The notes below the pieces were generated by a model, which was given only the letters and a program-made list of their open reading frames with translations, did not search any database and had not been told where the DNA came from. DNA of 64,000 bases from VRUE01 sp963716735. Its GTDB lineage: Bacteria; Actinomycetota; Thermoleophilia; Solirubrobacterales; 70-9. This document shows positions 40,695 through 49,743 of the stretch, one piece after another. Position 1 is the first letter of the stretch. Every line of letters begins with the position of its first letter. Position numbers and translations under genes: made by a program. Location: positions 124,001 through 188,000 of the forward strand of contig OY970321.1 of the NCBI GenBank assembly GCA_963716735.1, written 5' to 3'.

Positions 40695-41968
40695 GCTAGC
40701 GAGCACGGCGTGCGTTCCAGCCCAGTTGCCGCCTTCGCTGTATCCCGGTTGTCCTGGCGTCTCGGGGTGAGCCATTTTGTTATTGAGATCCTGGTAGGCG
40801 TTGTGAGCGGCACAAGCTTGACTCCAGAGCGGCACATTGACGACCCCGGCCGGGAGGCCCCAGCGGGCTCGCTGCTGGTTAAACCAGGCCAGCTGTTGAG
40901 CCTGAATACCATCGGGCGTTCCAGCTGGAACCGGCTTAGCCCCAAGCTGGATATTGAGGTGGTTGATCACCCCCGCTTGCACCGAGATAGAGGCGCTGCC
41001 TGGTAGAGAGTCATCAAAAAAACCGCCTGATGCGGTCAGCGTGTAATTCCCAGCAGCCAGCGTCGTGTGGTAGTTGCCAGCTTCATCGGTGGAGGCGATT
41101 GACGTGCTCCCAACCATAATTTGCGCCCGCTCGACGGGCCAGCCCTCGGGACCGATCACGCTGCCGACAATCGTTCCCGGAGGCTTTTCCCCGACTAATT
41201 CCTTGGTGAGAACCTTATGGCTGCCCGGTTGCACAAGCAGGTTCTCGTTGCCAAGGTTTTGAGTGTTGCCCGATGAGAACGTGCTGTAGCTGAGCCAGTA
41301 GAATCCGGCAGGAATTTGTCCCAAATCCCAGTTGCCAGCTTCATCCGTTTCAACGTGAATGCTCATGGCAGAACCTTCGTGGAACAGCATCGGGGTCACG
41401 TTCACCTCGACCCCAGCATCCGGGCTGTGGTCTGCATAGCTGGCATTGCCAGAGAGATGCCCGGAGGTTGCAGCAGGCGACAAGACACCGTTGGCAGTCG
41501 TCGTTGAGTCGTGTACGACCGTTACCCCTTCGACCACTGAAAAGCCTCGGCTCGATCCCGAGGGCGGGACAAAGCCAACCGCATAGGTGTCCGGCCAGGC
41601 TTCTAGCGAGTAACGGCCGTCAGCTGCCGAAAGCGTATAGCCGGTGCTATTGGCCTGGCCAACCAGCTGGATTTCTACGCCAGCGACCGGGCCATCGGCG
41701 TCAGTAACCGTGCCCGTCAAAATTCCCTGGCCCGGCTGAGCTGAGGCGCTTGGGGCGCCGGTGATCGAAATGCCGATACTGATCACGCAGGTCACCAGCG
41801 CTGCCTTCATCCCGGATCGGATCATGCGGCTAACCGCTACTTGCTTCGCGAGCTCGAAAATCAATGGCAGCCTCCCGTTGGTCGCGGCAGATTACCAGCG
41901 CGTACCCAATGCTTCCGCGGATTTCGGATGCTCGGTTTCCGCTGGGTGCCTTTACTCTCTGAGGGCGG

Positions 41969-42438
41969 TCATGGATTTACGCCGAAATCCGCCAGTTTCT
42001 TCACGAGTTGGAAACGGTCAACTCCGGAGCGGCGCGCCTCTATCAGCCACCCTGGCGCCTTGTTCCGCCACTCCATCGAGAAGATCTCGCGCTCGCCCCA
42101 GGCGATCCAGCCCCACTCGCCGCCTCTCTCTGCCGTATAGCTCGCGAGTAGATCTTCGCGGACGTAAAGCAGGTGGCCGCGACAAAGCGCTCGTGACTAT
42201 CGTCGTAGTTGCCACGACCTTCGATCAAATGACCGATCGTGTAGTTCGAGAAGTCCATTCTGAAAGCATCATCCACGGCCTCCCAGGCCTCGCTGTCGCG
42301 GTCAAGGCGGTCGGCGGTCGTCCCCGGTTGGGGGAGCGGCGGCTGAACCGCGTCGCTCGGCGCCTCAAATGCCCCACCCGATAGCCAGGCCGCCAGCTGG
42401 ATGCTGGCCGGCGGGGCTCCGGAGGCCTCCGTGTTGAG
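41969..42438 (-). pseudogene. Decayed gene of unknown function
   Basis: Two protein-like stretches in different frames. The upstream one reads ASIQLAAWLSGGAFEAPSDA, then RLDRDSEAWEAVDDAFRMDF and YTIGHLIEGRGNYDDSHERF; the downstream one, after a frameshift near 42180, reads RGHLLYVREDLLASYTAERG, GEWGWIAWGEREIFSMEWRN and ends LVKKLADFGVNP at 41969. A further fragment (HLREQIGRSGLIVDVG) lies at about 42490-42555. No family recognised. Confidence 0.5.
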
Positions 42439-42797
42439 CTACGTACTCGCCGAACGCAAGGCTCTTCTGAGGTACGGGAAGCGCCCGCTACCCGACATCC
42501 ACGATGAGCCCGCTCCGACCAATTTGCTCTCGGAGGTGCGGCGAAAAGCCTTGAGCTGAGATGGGCGGTGTCGGATGCACGAGCGGAAAGCCCCGTCGGG
42601 ATCGTAAGCCGAGTCCGCTGGCCGATGTTCCTCACCAGGTTGGTCGCGAAGGTTATGCCCCTTCCGGAAGCAAGGGAGGGGCCGAGAACGGGTTATGGCG
42701 GAACACGATCTAAATCGGTTTTCGCCAGATCGAGATCGGCTGGAATCGGCTGGAACCTGGCACCTGCCGGCTATCGCGCGAAGCGGCACAGCCCAGG

Positions 42798-43573
42798 TCA
42801 TCGTCCAGGGGGCTCAGGCCGCCAAATCTTTCCCTCGATTCCGTAGGCGGGTCGGCCAGCGGATCAAGGGCTCGCAACTCCGCTTCGTGTTCGCTCATGA
42901 CCAAAGCGGAGACCGCCGCGTCGAACGCATCTTCGGACCCGGCGGCCCGCTCGAGAAGGTCCCTCGGCTGCTCGGGATAGTGCTCGAGCAGATAGTCGTG
43001 TCGCGCCGACCACCTGCCCTTGTTGACCGGACCCGTCAGCGCGCGCGGATAGATCTCCACCACGCGCGGCCATCCCTCGGAGAACGGCCAGATACCGAAG
43101 CCGTTCTTGGCAAGCGTCAAAAGGTGCGGCATCCCACGAATCGATCCGGTGCCCACGGCACCGGCGCCACCGATCTGAAAGATGGACTTCGGACGCACCG
43201 CGTCCTCGCTTCTCTCGGTCTGCCTGTAGAGCCGTGCTTTGGGATGGGGATTTCGCTTACCCGGGCGTCCCCAGAAGGGGTCTTCGCATCCGTCAAGCAG
43301 ATCCTCGCCCTCATGCCCCATCGCTGACCACACGTCCTCCCCGCTGGACCAACCCTTCTCCTCACACCACCACGCGGGGAACGAAAAGGCGAAGTCCAGT
43401 CCGATAGCCATGCGGGGTTCGGCTTCACCAAGCTCAAGAAGCTTCACGATGAGCTCACCGCGGCTGAGCCCGTTTCTCAGCTCAGTCAGATTGCCGTTGC
43501 GTACCTCGGCTCGCCAGAGAGACTCCGCTGGCCCCTTGGCCTTTCCAGACCAGTCGACAGCGATGATTCGCAC
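42798..43573 (-). pseudogene. DUF429-like (RNase-H fold) protein with 3' frameshift
   Basis: From GTG 43573 the frame shows IIAVDWSGKAKGPAESLWRA, MAIGLDFAFSFPAWW, RVVEIYPRALTGPV and SEDAFDAAVSALVMSEHEA, the set typical of DUF429-type proteins with an RNase-H-like fold. Near 42841-42852 a one-base shift is needed to give the normal ending YGIEGKIWRPEPPGR, stopping at 42798; unshifted, the frame runs on to 42710 with unrelated sequence. The change affects only the last 15 or so residues, so the protein could still be made. The function of the family is unknown. Confidence 0.65.
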
Positions 43574-43731
43574 GAGACGATGATCGCAGTTCTCTTGTGG
43601 AGCACAGGCGCTCCTCGCGCAAGGCGAGCGCCCGTGGTTGTTCTGAACCTGGCCAGCCTTGACCTATTGAGCGACGACGGCACATCTTGCGGAGACACGC
43701 CCTTCCAGACTGTTGGCGTTTCCGCGAGGCT

Positions 43732-44676
43732 TCAACGGGGCAACTTGGCGGCCTTGCGACGCAGGATCTCTTGCTTCCGCGCGGCCTCCTCGTGGCTGGC
43801 GCGCGCGGCATCTTCCTCGGGCTGCCAGATCAGCGGCAGCAGTTCTGAGAAGAAGACTTCACCGGTGCCGAGATGGCGAGCGCCCAAGACCAACAGCATT
43901 CCGCCTTCCCGCTCGCCGTGAAGAGTGGCCGTGACACGAGAGGTCTCACGGGGTTTGACGCCGACGCTCTTTGGCTCGAAGGAGACGAAGATCAGGCCCG
44001 ATCCTTTATCGATGAAGTCGCCGTAGTCGTCGGCGAACACTTCTCGGATCCCCTCGCTCGAAAGATCCTCCGCCGCGAGCCCTTCCTCGATCTCGGCCAA
44101 GCACGTCTCGACGTAGCTCTCGAATGCGATGTCTCCGAGGCCTTCGGCAGGCGAAAAGGCGAACGGTTCGAACTCGGGGTCGACTGCCACGTCGAGGAGC
44201 ATTGTGATCTCTTCGCCGGTCTTGACGCGCATGCCGATCCGGCCTTGCGCCCCTGCGTAACCGCCCCCGAGGGTGCCGTCATACTCCCGTTGCGGGACCC
44301 GGACCACCGGTCTCCTCTCGAACACTTCGAGAGGGCGCGAGACACCGTTCCAAGCGCCGCTCGGATCGCGGAACTCGAACTTCGTGGGCCGGCGCCAAGG
44401 CTGAAGATGGGCGGCCGGCCAAGGTTCGTACCGAGCCACTTTGCCGTCGCATTCGACCAGCCGCCGCTCGTCCGGGCGAGTACTGATCGCGAGATTCGCC
44501 CTGGCCAGCAGGCGACGCGCGAAGGTCTCGAAGGTGCGTCGAACCTCGACCGCTGGAGGCGGCGACCCGTCCGGATCGAGTATGAGCACGGGCGTGACCA
44601 ATTTGTGTGGGACGACACAGGGAACCTCGGCGTCGTCCCTTCCCGCTCGCCATCTACCTGAAGGCATTGGGCGCAC
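43732..44676 (-). CDS. Island protein of unknown function
   Basis: 314 residues from GTG 44676. Beta-rich N-terminal half (PHKLVTPVLILDPDGSPPPA; FEFRDPSGAWNGVSRPLEVF) and a C-terminal half with IRVKTGEEI-like and FVSFEPKSVGVKPRETSRVT segments, ending in a basic helix (ARKQEILRRKAAKLPR). There is no signal or membrane segment. It is the last gene before the internal att copy at 44896. No relatives recognised. Confidence 0.55.
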   Translation of the reverse strand: MRPMPSGRWRAGRDDAEVPCVVPHKLVTPVLILDPDGSPPPAVEVRRTFETFARRLLARANLAISTRPDERRLVECDGKVARYEPWPAAHLQPWRRPTKFEFRDPSGAWNGVSRPLEVFERRPVVRVPQREYDGTLGGGYAGAQGRIGMRVKTGEEITMLLDVAVDPEFEPFAFSPAEGLGDIAFESYVETCLAEIEEGLAAEDLSSEGIREVFADDYGDFIDKGSGLIFVSFEPKSVGVKPRETSRVTATLHGEREGGMLLVLGARHLGTGEVFFSELLPLIWQPEEDAARASHEEAARKQEILRRKAAKLPR

Positions 44677-44895
44677 CGTAATCGATCAAACGATGATGTC
44701 AAAATGTAAACTTGGCGCGAGTCAGGAGTTTCTCGGGAATTCGCCAATGTTCGCCACGTTCTCGACCAAGGGTACGCGTCAAACGTCGTGCTGAACTTTT
44801 GCTTTCGCGTGAATGCGACAGTGCGGCTCTCGAACCGGCGCCCCCGATTTTCTTGATATCTGGACCGTTCTAGCCGTCTATCAGAGCCAGATTTG

Positions 44896-44909
44896 TCCTG
44901 TCTCCCCGA
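44896..44909 (+). other. att site, internal boundary between two elements
   Basis: TCCTGTCTCCCCGA, identical to the tRNA-Pro 3' end but without the rest of the tRNA. The sequence to its right (CCTTGCCCCGCAGGACTTTG, then ATCCGTGATACG and GTGATAT boxes) is homologous to that following tRNA-Pro at 37181, as expected if it begins a second element. Confidence 0.78.
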
Positions 44910-45045
44910 CTAAGACCTTGCCCCGCAGGACTTTGCACGCCCACGTGCCGGCGTCAAGCGGGCAAGTCCCGCGAAGCTATGCGGAGGGACACAGGCGATC
45001 CGTGATACGGGGGGTGATAAGGCTGGCTCGCCGGGAGTGATATGG
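44910..45045. repeat. att-flanking arm region, copy of 37181-37320
   Basis: The segment aligns along its length with 37181-37320: CCCCGCA..., GCTATGCG, GCGATCCGTGATACG, GTGATA, AGGCT and GAGTGATATG appear in the same order and spacing with small gaps. It is probably the integrase arm-binding region of the second element. No gene is present between 44677 and 45185. Confidence 0.65.
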
Positions 45046-45185
45046 CCGTAGCCCTGAAACCAGTTCGGCCGCGGTCGGGTGTTCCGCGGCTAATCAGTTG
45101 CTCGGCTTACGAAGCGGCAGAGGAGGCACTCGCCGAAAGGGGATTGTTAGGGGCCTTAATCCTGTCGAAAGGCAATTCGCAGCGG

Positions 45186-45439
45186 TTATTTACTCCCCCA
45201 TGGCTCGGCTCCGCCAACGATTTCGCCATTGGGCTCTACTACCTCGCGAGCCTGCATCAGTGCAGCTTGGTCGTCCGTGGCCTCAACAACAGCCGTCAGA
45301 TGGTCGCTGACGCTCAGCTATCAGGGGCGCCGGTAAAGCCAGCCATGGCGGGTCCGATGGTGGGGATACCTGCGGCATGCAGGGCCTGCCCCACCTCGAT
45401 TGCCTTATCGCTCGTGACGGTCACTTTAAATCGTGGCAT
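45186..45439 (-). pseudogene. Frameshifted small protein
   Basis: ATG 45439 with ribosome site AAAGGAGC reads MPRFKVTVTSDKAIEVGQAL, then HAAGIPTIGPAMAGFTGAPD, and meets a stop; a shift near 45318-45330 continues as VSDHLTAVVEATDDQAALMQ and AREVVEPNGEIVGGAEPWGS, ending at 45186. Together they make a plausible alpha/beta protein of about 84 residues. The 254-bp span is not a multiple of three. Confidence 0.55.
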
Positions 45440-45486
45440 TGGCTGCTCCTTTCGATTCTGTTTTGCATTGGAGTTGAGATTGCACA

Positions 45487-46338
45487 TCACAAGTAGCGGT
45501 CAACGCGAAACGGCAGGGATTTCGTGGGCTGATGCCTCGGATCTCTTGCTTGTATCCACTTTTGCTCGAAGTAGGAATGGAAATCGGCAAGGATCCCGTT
45601 CGGGGTGCTGGACCACTTGATATGGACGGAGTCGAAGGAAGGCTCTGACAAAAAGTAGCCGGTGATCCCGGTAATGGCCTTGCTTTGCCGTAGGCGTAGG
45701 TACATCGGGACGCACGGCAAATCTGAGTAATTGCGAACCTCGAGTTTGCCGGGGGCGTCATCGAGGTCGGCGGCAGCTTGAGTGAGAACCGCTAGGAAAT
45801 CGAGCGTGTCGTCGCAGAACGTGCTCGGCTCGTACCCCGCACTTACGATCTCCGCCGCTCTCAGCTTCGCGGTTTCCGCCTTCGGATCAATGACCAGCAT
45901 CCGCAGGCGGGCTCCCCTGCGAACGGCTTCGCACAGTCGCGGCAAAAACAATCGAAGATCTGGACTGTAGGTATCCAGCCAGAGCAGCTCATCGTCGGCT
46001 CCGAGGTCATCAAAGACCGTGCGAGGAACTTCGGTGGCAAAGCCATTGAAGCCATAACGAGCGGACCCCGGGAAGATGTCGTCGATTCTTTTCCCCAGGA
46101 CATCGTCAAGCTTGGAGAGAGTTCGATTCTCCGTCTCCTCGACAAGGAAGTACTGATACGCATAGCCGATCACAACCGTGCCGACGAGAAAGCTGCCGAA
46201 GCTCTGCAAGATCGTGGCGGCCGTTCCCTCTCCGGTAGCCGCTGCCGCTAGGTAGCATCCGATCCCCGCAAGCACGAAGACAAGAGTCGTGCTAATGCGT
46301 AGCATCCTGGTGGTTCGGCTGGAAGTGGAGGGTTCCAC
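45487..46338 (-). CDS. Membrane protein with PLD/DUF5919-like cytosolic domain
   Basis: 283 residues from GTG 46338. Two membrane helices (about residues 13-35 and 42-64) anchor a cytosolic domain with LLWLDTYSPDLRLFLPRLCE, RRGARLRMLVIDPKAE, and later SDLPCVPMYLRLRQ and DSVHIKWSSTPNGILADFHS. The order of strand, acidic loop and helix resembles the PLD-like fold of DUF5919 domains, which occur in bacterial conflict systems. The classic HKD motif is not present. It could be a membrane effector or sensor in the cargo of element 2; the assignment is tentative. Confidence 0.55.
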   Translation of the reverse strand: MEPSTSSRTTRMLRISTTLVFVLAGIGCYLAAAATGEGTAATILQSFGSFLVGTVVIGYAYQYFLVEETENRTLSKLDDVLGKRIDDIFPGSARYGFNGFATEVPRTVFDDLGADDELLWLDTYSPDLRLFLPRLCEAVRRGARLRMLVIDPKAETAKLRAAEIVSAGYEPSTFCDDTLDFLAVLTQAAADLDDAPGKLEVRNYSDLPCVPMYLRLRQSKAITGITGYFLSEPSFDSVHIKWSSTPNGILADFHSYFEQKWIQARDPRHQPTKSLPFRVDRYL

Positions 46339-46473
46339 GGCGCGAGACAGTATCCAACCCGACTAAACACGGCTGAACGCTTAAGTTTGCTGAACTACGT
46401 TCTCCAGTGCGGGGTGACGTTGTTCAGCGACCACCTGGTTTCGCTGACCGGCTGGGTCGGCACACTGGATCAC

Positions 46474-47253
46474 ATGTCTCATCGATCTCCTGGTCTTTGC
46501 ATGTTCTGCGGCGCGACCGGTGTCACCAAGGCCCATGTCTTCGCGAAGTCATGGACGAGCCTGTTCGACGGGCCAAACGACACGCACGAGCACGAGGTCG
46601 TGCATCACTACACGGACCCGAAAACTGGCGAGCGGCACGTTCTCAAGCGGGCGAAGACTTTTGCCTTGATCAGCCGCAAGGTCTGCGGCGCATGCAACAG
46701 CGGCTGGCTCAACGAACTGGAGGCGCGGGTTCGTCCACTCATGGCCTGTTTCGCGGTGAACACGCCGATCACGCTCGATGCCGAAGCGCAGGCGGACCTC
46801 GCGCTCTGGTCCATTGCCGCGGCTCTCATCGCGATGAGCAACGACCCAGACTCGGTTGGGTTCGCCAACCCTGTAGTCGCCCATGAGATCTTTCGGGAGC
46901 AGCGCCCGCCGGACGACATGAACGTCTGGCTTGGAGCGAACTCGCATGGGGAGATGGGTTGGTTCGGCTCGCACTCGCTCAATCTCGCTCCCGCCCCTGA
47001 GCAGACCGGCGCGTGGGGTGTAACGATCTCGTTCGGCTACGCCGTGATCCACATGATCTTCCACGGCTTTCCAAACCAGCGGATACGGTTGCGCCACGAC
47101 GCCCAACGATCTTTGCGGCGGATCTGGGGGACGCGCGACCGCGCGGTGTGGCCGCCGAGGCTCATCATGCGCCCGCACGACCTCACGCCTCTCGCACTAA
47201 TGGTCGGAGATCAGTGCTCCTTCGAGCGGGCCGCCTCCGCGCGTCCAAGCTGA
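46474..47253 (+). CDS. HNH-like zinc-binding protein
   Basis: 259 residues from ATG 46474 (an earlier TTG at 46387 is in frame but poorly supported). The N-terminal CMFCGATGVTKAHVFAKSW and VCGACNSGWLNELEARV form a CxxC...H...CxxC-N arrangement typical of HNH-related endonuclease folds. The remaining 170 residues are helical with AQADLALWSIAAALIAMSN and a beta-rich end. Similar proteins occur in defence and mobile regions. It would act on nucleic acid if the HNH site is active, which cannot be shown here. Confidence 0.65.
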   Translation: MSHRSPGLCMFCGATGVTKAHVFAKSWTSLFDGPNDTHEHEVVHHYTDPKTGERHVLKRAKTFALISRKVCGACNSGWLNELEARVRPLMACFAVNTPITLDAEAQADLALWSIAAALIAMSNDPDSVGFANPVVAHEIFREQRPPDDMNVWLGANSHGEMGWFGSHSLNLAPAPEQTGAWGVTISFGYAVIHMIFHGFPNQRIRLRHDAQRSLRRIWGTRDRAVWPPRLIMRPHDLTPLALMVGDQCSFERAASARPS

Positions 47254-47304
47254 GCGCAAGGTCTGTCAGGGCGGTGACCAGTAGCACGGGCCGCATCGGG
47301 GGCC

Positions 47305-47345
47305 GCGGAAGCCGGGCGTCTACGAGATCGCTCTCCGCCGCTACT
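47305..47345 (+). pseudogene. Remnant of toxin-like gene 3' end
   Basis: The frame reads KPGVYEIALRRYSPY, closely matching the C-terminus RPSVYEIAHRRYNR of the toxin-like protein at 49335-49700. The rest of the gene is missing. Like that gene, it lies just before a tRNA-derived att-like sequence (47372). Confidence 0.4.
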
Positions 47346-47371
47346 CCCCGTATTGCGAATGCACGATCGCC

Positions 47372-47390
47372 AAACCGGCGATTCCAGGTT
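47372..47390 (+). other. tRNA-Trp-derived att-like fragment
   Basis: Nineteen bases AAACCGGCGATTCCAGGTT identical to the anticodon-stem-to-T-arm part of tRNA-Trp at 30844-30917. The remainder of the tRNA is absent. A remnant attachment site of a tRNA-Trp-targeting element is the simplest reading. Confidence 0.5.
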
Positions 47391-47449
47391 GGAGGGTTAA
47401 GGTGCTCGTCTCGGTGAAGCTGACTTCAAGAACCTACGATTGCAGTTAA

Positions 47450-48052
47450 ATGCACGTCTTCCTCTCCTACAACCGCGCTGATCGTGAGGTGGCGCGTCGG
47501 GTGGGTGCCCAGCTCAGACTGGTCTCAGCAGATGTGTGGCTTGACGAGTGGGAGATCAGGGCGGGGGATTCGATTCCGGGCAAGGTCAATGACGCCCTCG
47601 CCACCGTCGATACGGTCATTGTCATTTGGTCATCGAATGCCAGTCGATCGAAGTGGGTTCGGGCAGAGCTTGAGACGGCAATCCAGTCTGGTATCGAAGA
47701 CGAAAGCTTGCGAGTGATCCCCGTGATCCTCGACGACACTCCGCTTCCGCCGTTGATTCGCCGCCTCAAGTGGGTCGACCTACGGGACGAGGACGAGCCT
47801 CGAGCGGTCAACGAAATCATGGGATTTGCCCATGACCGGGATCGGATGCGCGCCATTCAGCAAACTATCGACGAGGCTGGTATCGAAGTCGGATATTTCC
47901 CTGGCTACGGGCCGGTCGCCGCTTGTCCCCGTTGCGGCGCCGGCCTCGACAAACTGAGGGGTTGGGAGCAAGTAGACGAGCAGAGGGATGACCTCTACGG
48001 TGGTGTCCAATGCACCGAGTGCGGCTTCAGCGACGGTGCTGAGCTGTTTTAG
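47450..48052 (+). CDS. TIR-domain protein with C-terminal zinc ribbon
   Basis: 200 residues. Residues 1-135 form a TIR domain: FLSYNRADREVARRVGAQL (box 1), DVWLDEWEIRAGDSI (box 2), VIVIWSSNASRSKWVRAELE with the conserved Glu expected in NAD-cleaving TIRs, and LRVIPVILDD. Residues 158-196 hold two CxxC pairs (CPRCG, CTECG), a zinc ribbon. Bacterial TIR proteins commonly act in antiphage defence by consuming NAD or making cyclic-ADP-ribose signals. The zinc ribbon could sense or bind nucleic acid. It lies in the defence-like cargo with an HNH-like and a membrane PLD-like gene. Confidence 0.85.
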   Translation: MHVFLSYNRADREVARRVGAQLRLVSADVWLDEWEIRAGDSIPGKVNDALATVDTVIVIWSSNASRSKWVRAELETAIQSGIEDESLRVIPVILDDTPLPPLIRRLKWVDLRDEDEPRAVNEIMGFAHDRDRMRAIQQTIDEAGIEVGYFPGYGPVAACPRCGAGLDKLRGWEQVDEQRDDLYGGVQCTECGFSDGAELF

Positions 48053-48070
48053 CCCAGCGAGAACGGACGG

Positions 48071-49026
48071 CTACAACCGAAAGAATCCTCTACGCAAGTC
48101 AGGCAGGGTGAAATGATCAGAGCCGACATCCAAGTCATCCCAATTGATGGGCTCGCCGCTTTCGCGATGTCGCTGAAGTCGCCGCAGGAAGTCCTCGTCC
48201 TCTGCGTCCACCATGTTGATGCAGTAGACGACTTCTAGACCCTGCTCCGTGCCCTGGAGTATTGGGACGATGATGCGTCTGAGTCAAGTTCGGCGCTGAG
48301 CCTTGCGATCTCAAGCAGAACGAGCGCCTTCGGCCAGGCACAGCCCACGGTCTCGTATGCCTGTTCTCGTAGGTCGGTCCCATGCACGATGGCCTTTCCT
48401 TCCACGAGCAGCTCCCAGATTGGATGCTTGCCATAGGGCTTTCCCGCAAGGTAGTCCTGCATCCACGAGTGACTGGACGATTCGAATTCGTGCGAAATCC
48501 AGTTGGCGTCATGGCGGCTGATCCTTGCGTTATCCAAAATGCGAATCTCGGCCAAGAGCCTCGGATCGAATTGGCGGGTACGCCACGTGTCAGCGGCCCG
48601 TCGTGCCGACACCTCGTCTGGGAAAGCGAAGAATCCGCGCAGTCGCGAAACTGCCTGCGGGTACTCTCGCTCCCGGAGCTGGTCGATTGCGAGCTCTACT
48701 TGGAAGCGCTGTTGCCTCTGGGAGCCCTGGCTGAGATCCCGAAGGTATCCGGTCATCCAGTGGCTCAAGGCTGATTCGTGAACGACCGCTGAGGTAACAA
48801 CTGCGGCTCGGTACACCTGCCACGCAACAAAAGGGTCGTCCACATCCAGGTATACATACGCGACGCGGTCATCGCTGAGGTGAGGCGGTTGAGCAATTAT
48901 GTCCGGCACCAATCCACTATGCAACCGTCGCCCAGCAAAGCAAAGATCCGCTCCCAACGGGGCCCCTCGTTCTACGATTGTCCAATTGAGTCTCTTTAAG
49001 GGATGCGTCCGTCGGCATCGGGGCAA
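48071..49026 (-). pseudogene. Frameshifted protein of unknown function
   Basis: From TTG 49026 (start uncertain) a largely helical protein is read: AYVYLDVDDPFVAWQVYRAA, RDLSQGSQRQQRFQVELAID and ETVGCAWPKALVLLEIARLS. Near 48268-48285 a shift is needed to continue as RIIVPILQGTEQGLEVVYCI and NWDDLDVGSDHFTLPDLRRG, ending at 48071. Without it the frame stops at 48235. About 318 residues if repaired. No family recognised. Confidence 0.55.
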
Positions 49027-49129
49027 TTGCGCTGAGGGCTGGCCAAGCTCGATGACGTAGCCCCGAAGGGCGGAGCAGTCGCAAGGAGAGCCGGGTGAGA
49101 CAATCTGATGCTCCGGCTACGATCTCCGC

Positions 49130-49330
49130 ATGACCAAGTCGGAGTTGATCGAACAGATAAAGGCGATGACCGAGGAGGAAGCGGCGCAGGCGAAGCTCAT
49201 TTATGCGCCGGATTGGCCCTCGAAGGCGACTTCAATTGAGGAGATCCGTCGGCGGACTGGGACCAGGGCGATGAGCGCCGAGGACTTCGATCGGCACTTC
49301 GGCTCGATTCCAACCGACGGCGAGGGCTAG
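49130..49330 (+). CDS. Possible antitoxin-like small protein
   Basis: 66 residues, acidic and helical (ELIEQIKAMTEEEAAQAKL; TRAMSAEDFDRHFGSIPTD). It directly precedes the 121-residue toxin-like gene (4-bp gap), as in toxin-antitoxin pairs. The short AMSAEDFDRHF tail resembles the toxin-binding tails of some antitoxins. Proposed on context only. Confidence 0.45.
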   Translation: MTKSELIEQIKAMTEEEAAQAKLIYAPDWPSKATSIEEIRRRTGTRAMSAEDFDRHFGSIPTDGEG

Positions 49331-49334
49331 CTGG

Positions 49335-49700
49335 GTGAGCGCGGGAGAAGGCCCGCGCTTCGAGGTTCGGATCGATGAGATCCTTCTCGCTGAGGATCTG
49401 GCACGCTGTACGCAAGCGGCTCGAGCCGCCATTGAGCCGATGATTGCCAGGCTTCAGGACGTGGGGATCCCCGTCAAATGGTTGCGCCGATGCGAAGAGG
49501 AAGGCCGGGACGGCACGCGACTTGGGGGCTGCGTCAAGTGTTATATCCCGCAGCCGGCGGGTCGCTGGGGCGCGGTTCTCGCGGCCGATGAAGAGGCATC
49601 GAAGCCCGCCTTGGTATTGCTCGCCGTGGGTGAGCGCCATCCCGATCGACCTTGGCGCCCGAGCGTGTATGAGATCGCTCACCGCCGATACAACCGCTGA
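49335..49700 (+). CDS. Possible toxin-like protein
   Basis: 121 residues from GTG 49335. The end ALVLLAVGERHPDRPWRPSV followed by YEIAHRRYNR resembles the C-terminal strand and basic tail of RelE/ParE-fold toxins; the front half (AIEPMIARLQDVGIPVKWLR) is helical. It is coupled to the small acidic gene upstream and lies 68 bp before the att copy at 49769. A remnant of the same type of gene is at 47305. The toxin role is inferred, not shown. Confidence 0.45.
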   Translation: MSAGEGPRFEVRIDEILLAEDLARCTQAARAAIEPMIARLQDVGIPVKWLRRCEEEGRDGTRLGGCVKCYIPQPAGRWGAVLAADEEASKPALVLLAVGERHPDRPWRPSVYEIAHRRYNR

Positions 49701-49743
49701 AAGCGGTCCCAGGCGGGATATGGGAGTGATATCGCTGGTTCGC

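Larger units (their letters stand above)
38750..41864 (-). pseudogene. CAP-domain secreted protein gene split by IS481-family element
   Basis: Removing the insertion at 39656-40694 and one GCTAGC copy joins two open parts (390 and 299 codons) in the same frame. The reconstructed protein of about 689 residues has a signal peptide (MKAALVTCVISIGISITGAP at residue 19), carboxypeptidase-regulatory-like beta domains (ILTGTVTDADGPVAGVEIQL; IVGSVIGPEGWPVERAQIMV), a CAP domain (LAWFNQQRARWGLPAGV, then THAVLASSEGWGPDENPWN across the junction and IMAAELSVVGIDVSHGSSC), and a C-terminal beta domain with a basic tail. CAP proteins are secreted and often interact with envelopes or hosts. As it stands the gene is inactivated. 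Confidence 0.85.

Noticed and set aside
45042..45620. A 192-codon plus-strand open frame
   Set aside because: It overlaps the minus-strand small protein (45186-45439), which has a clear ribosome site, and its translation has no protein-like domain.
47372..47390. A second tRNA-Trp gene
   Set aside because: Only 19 bases match; the acceptor stem, D-arm and most of the T-arm are missing.
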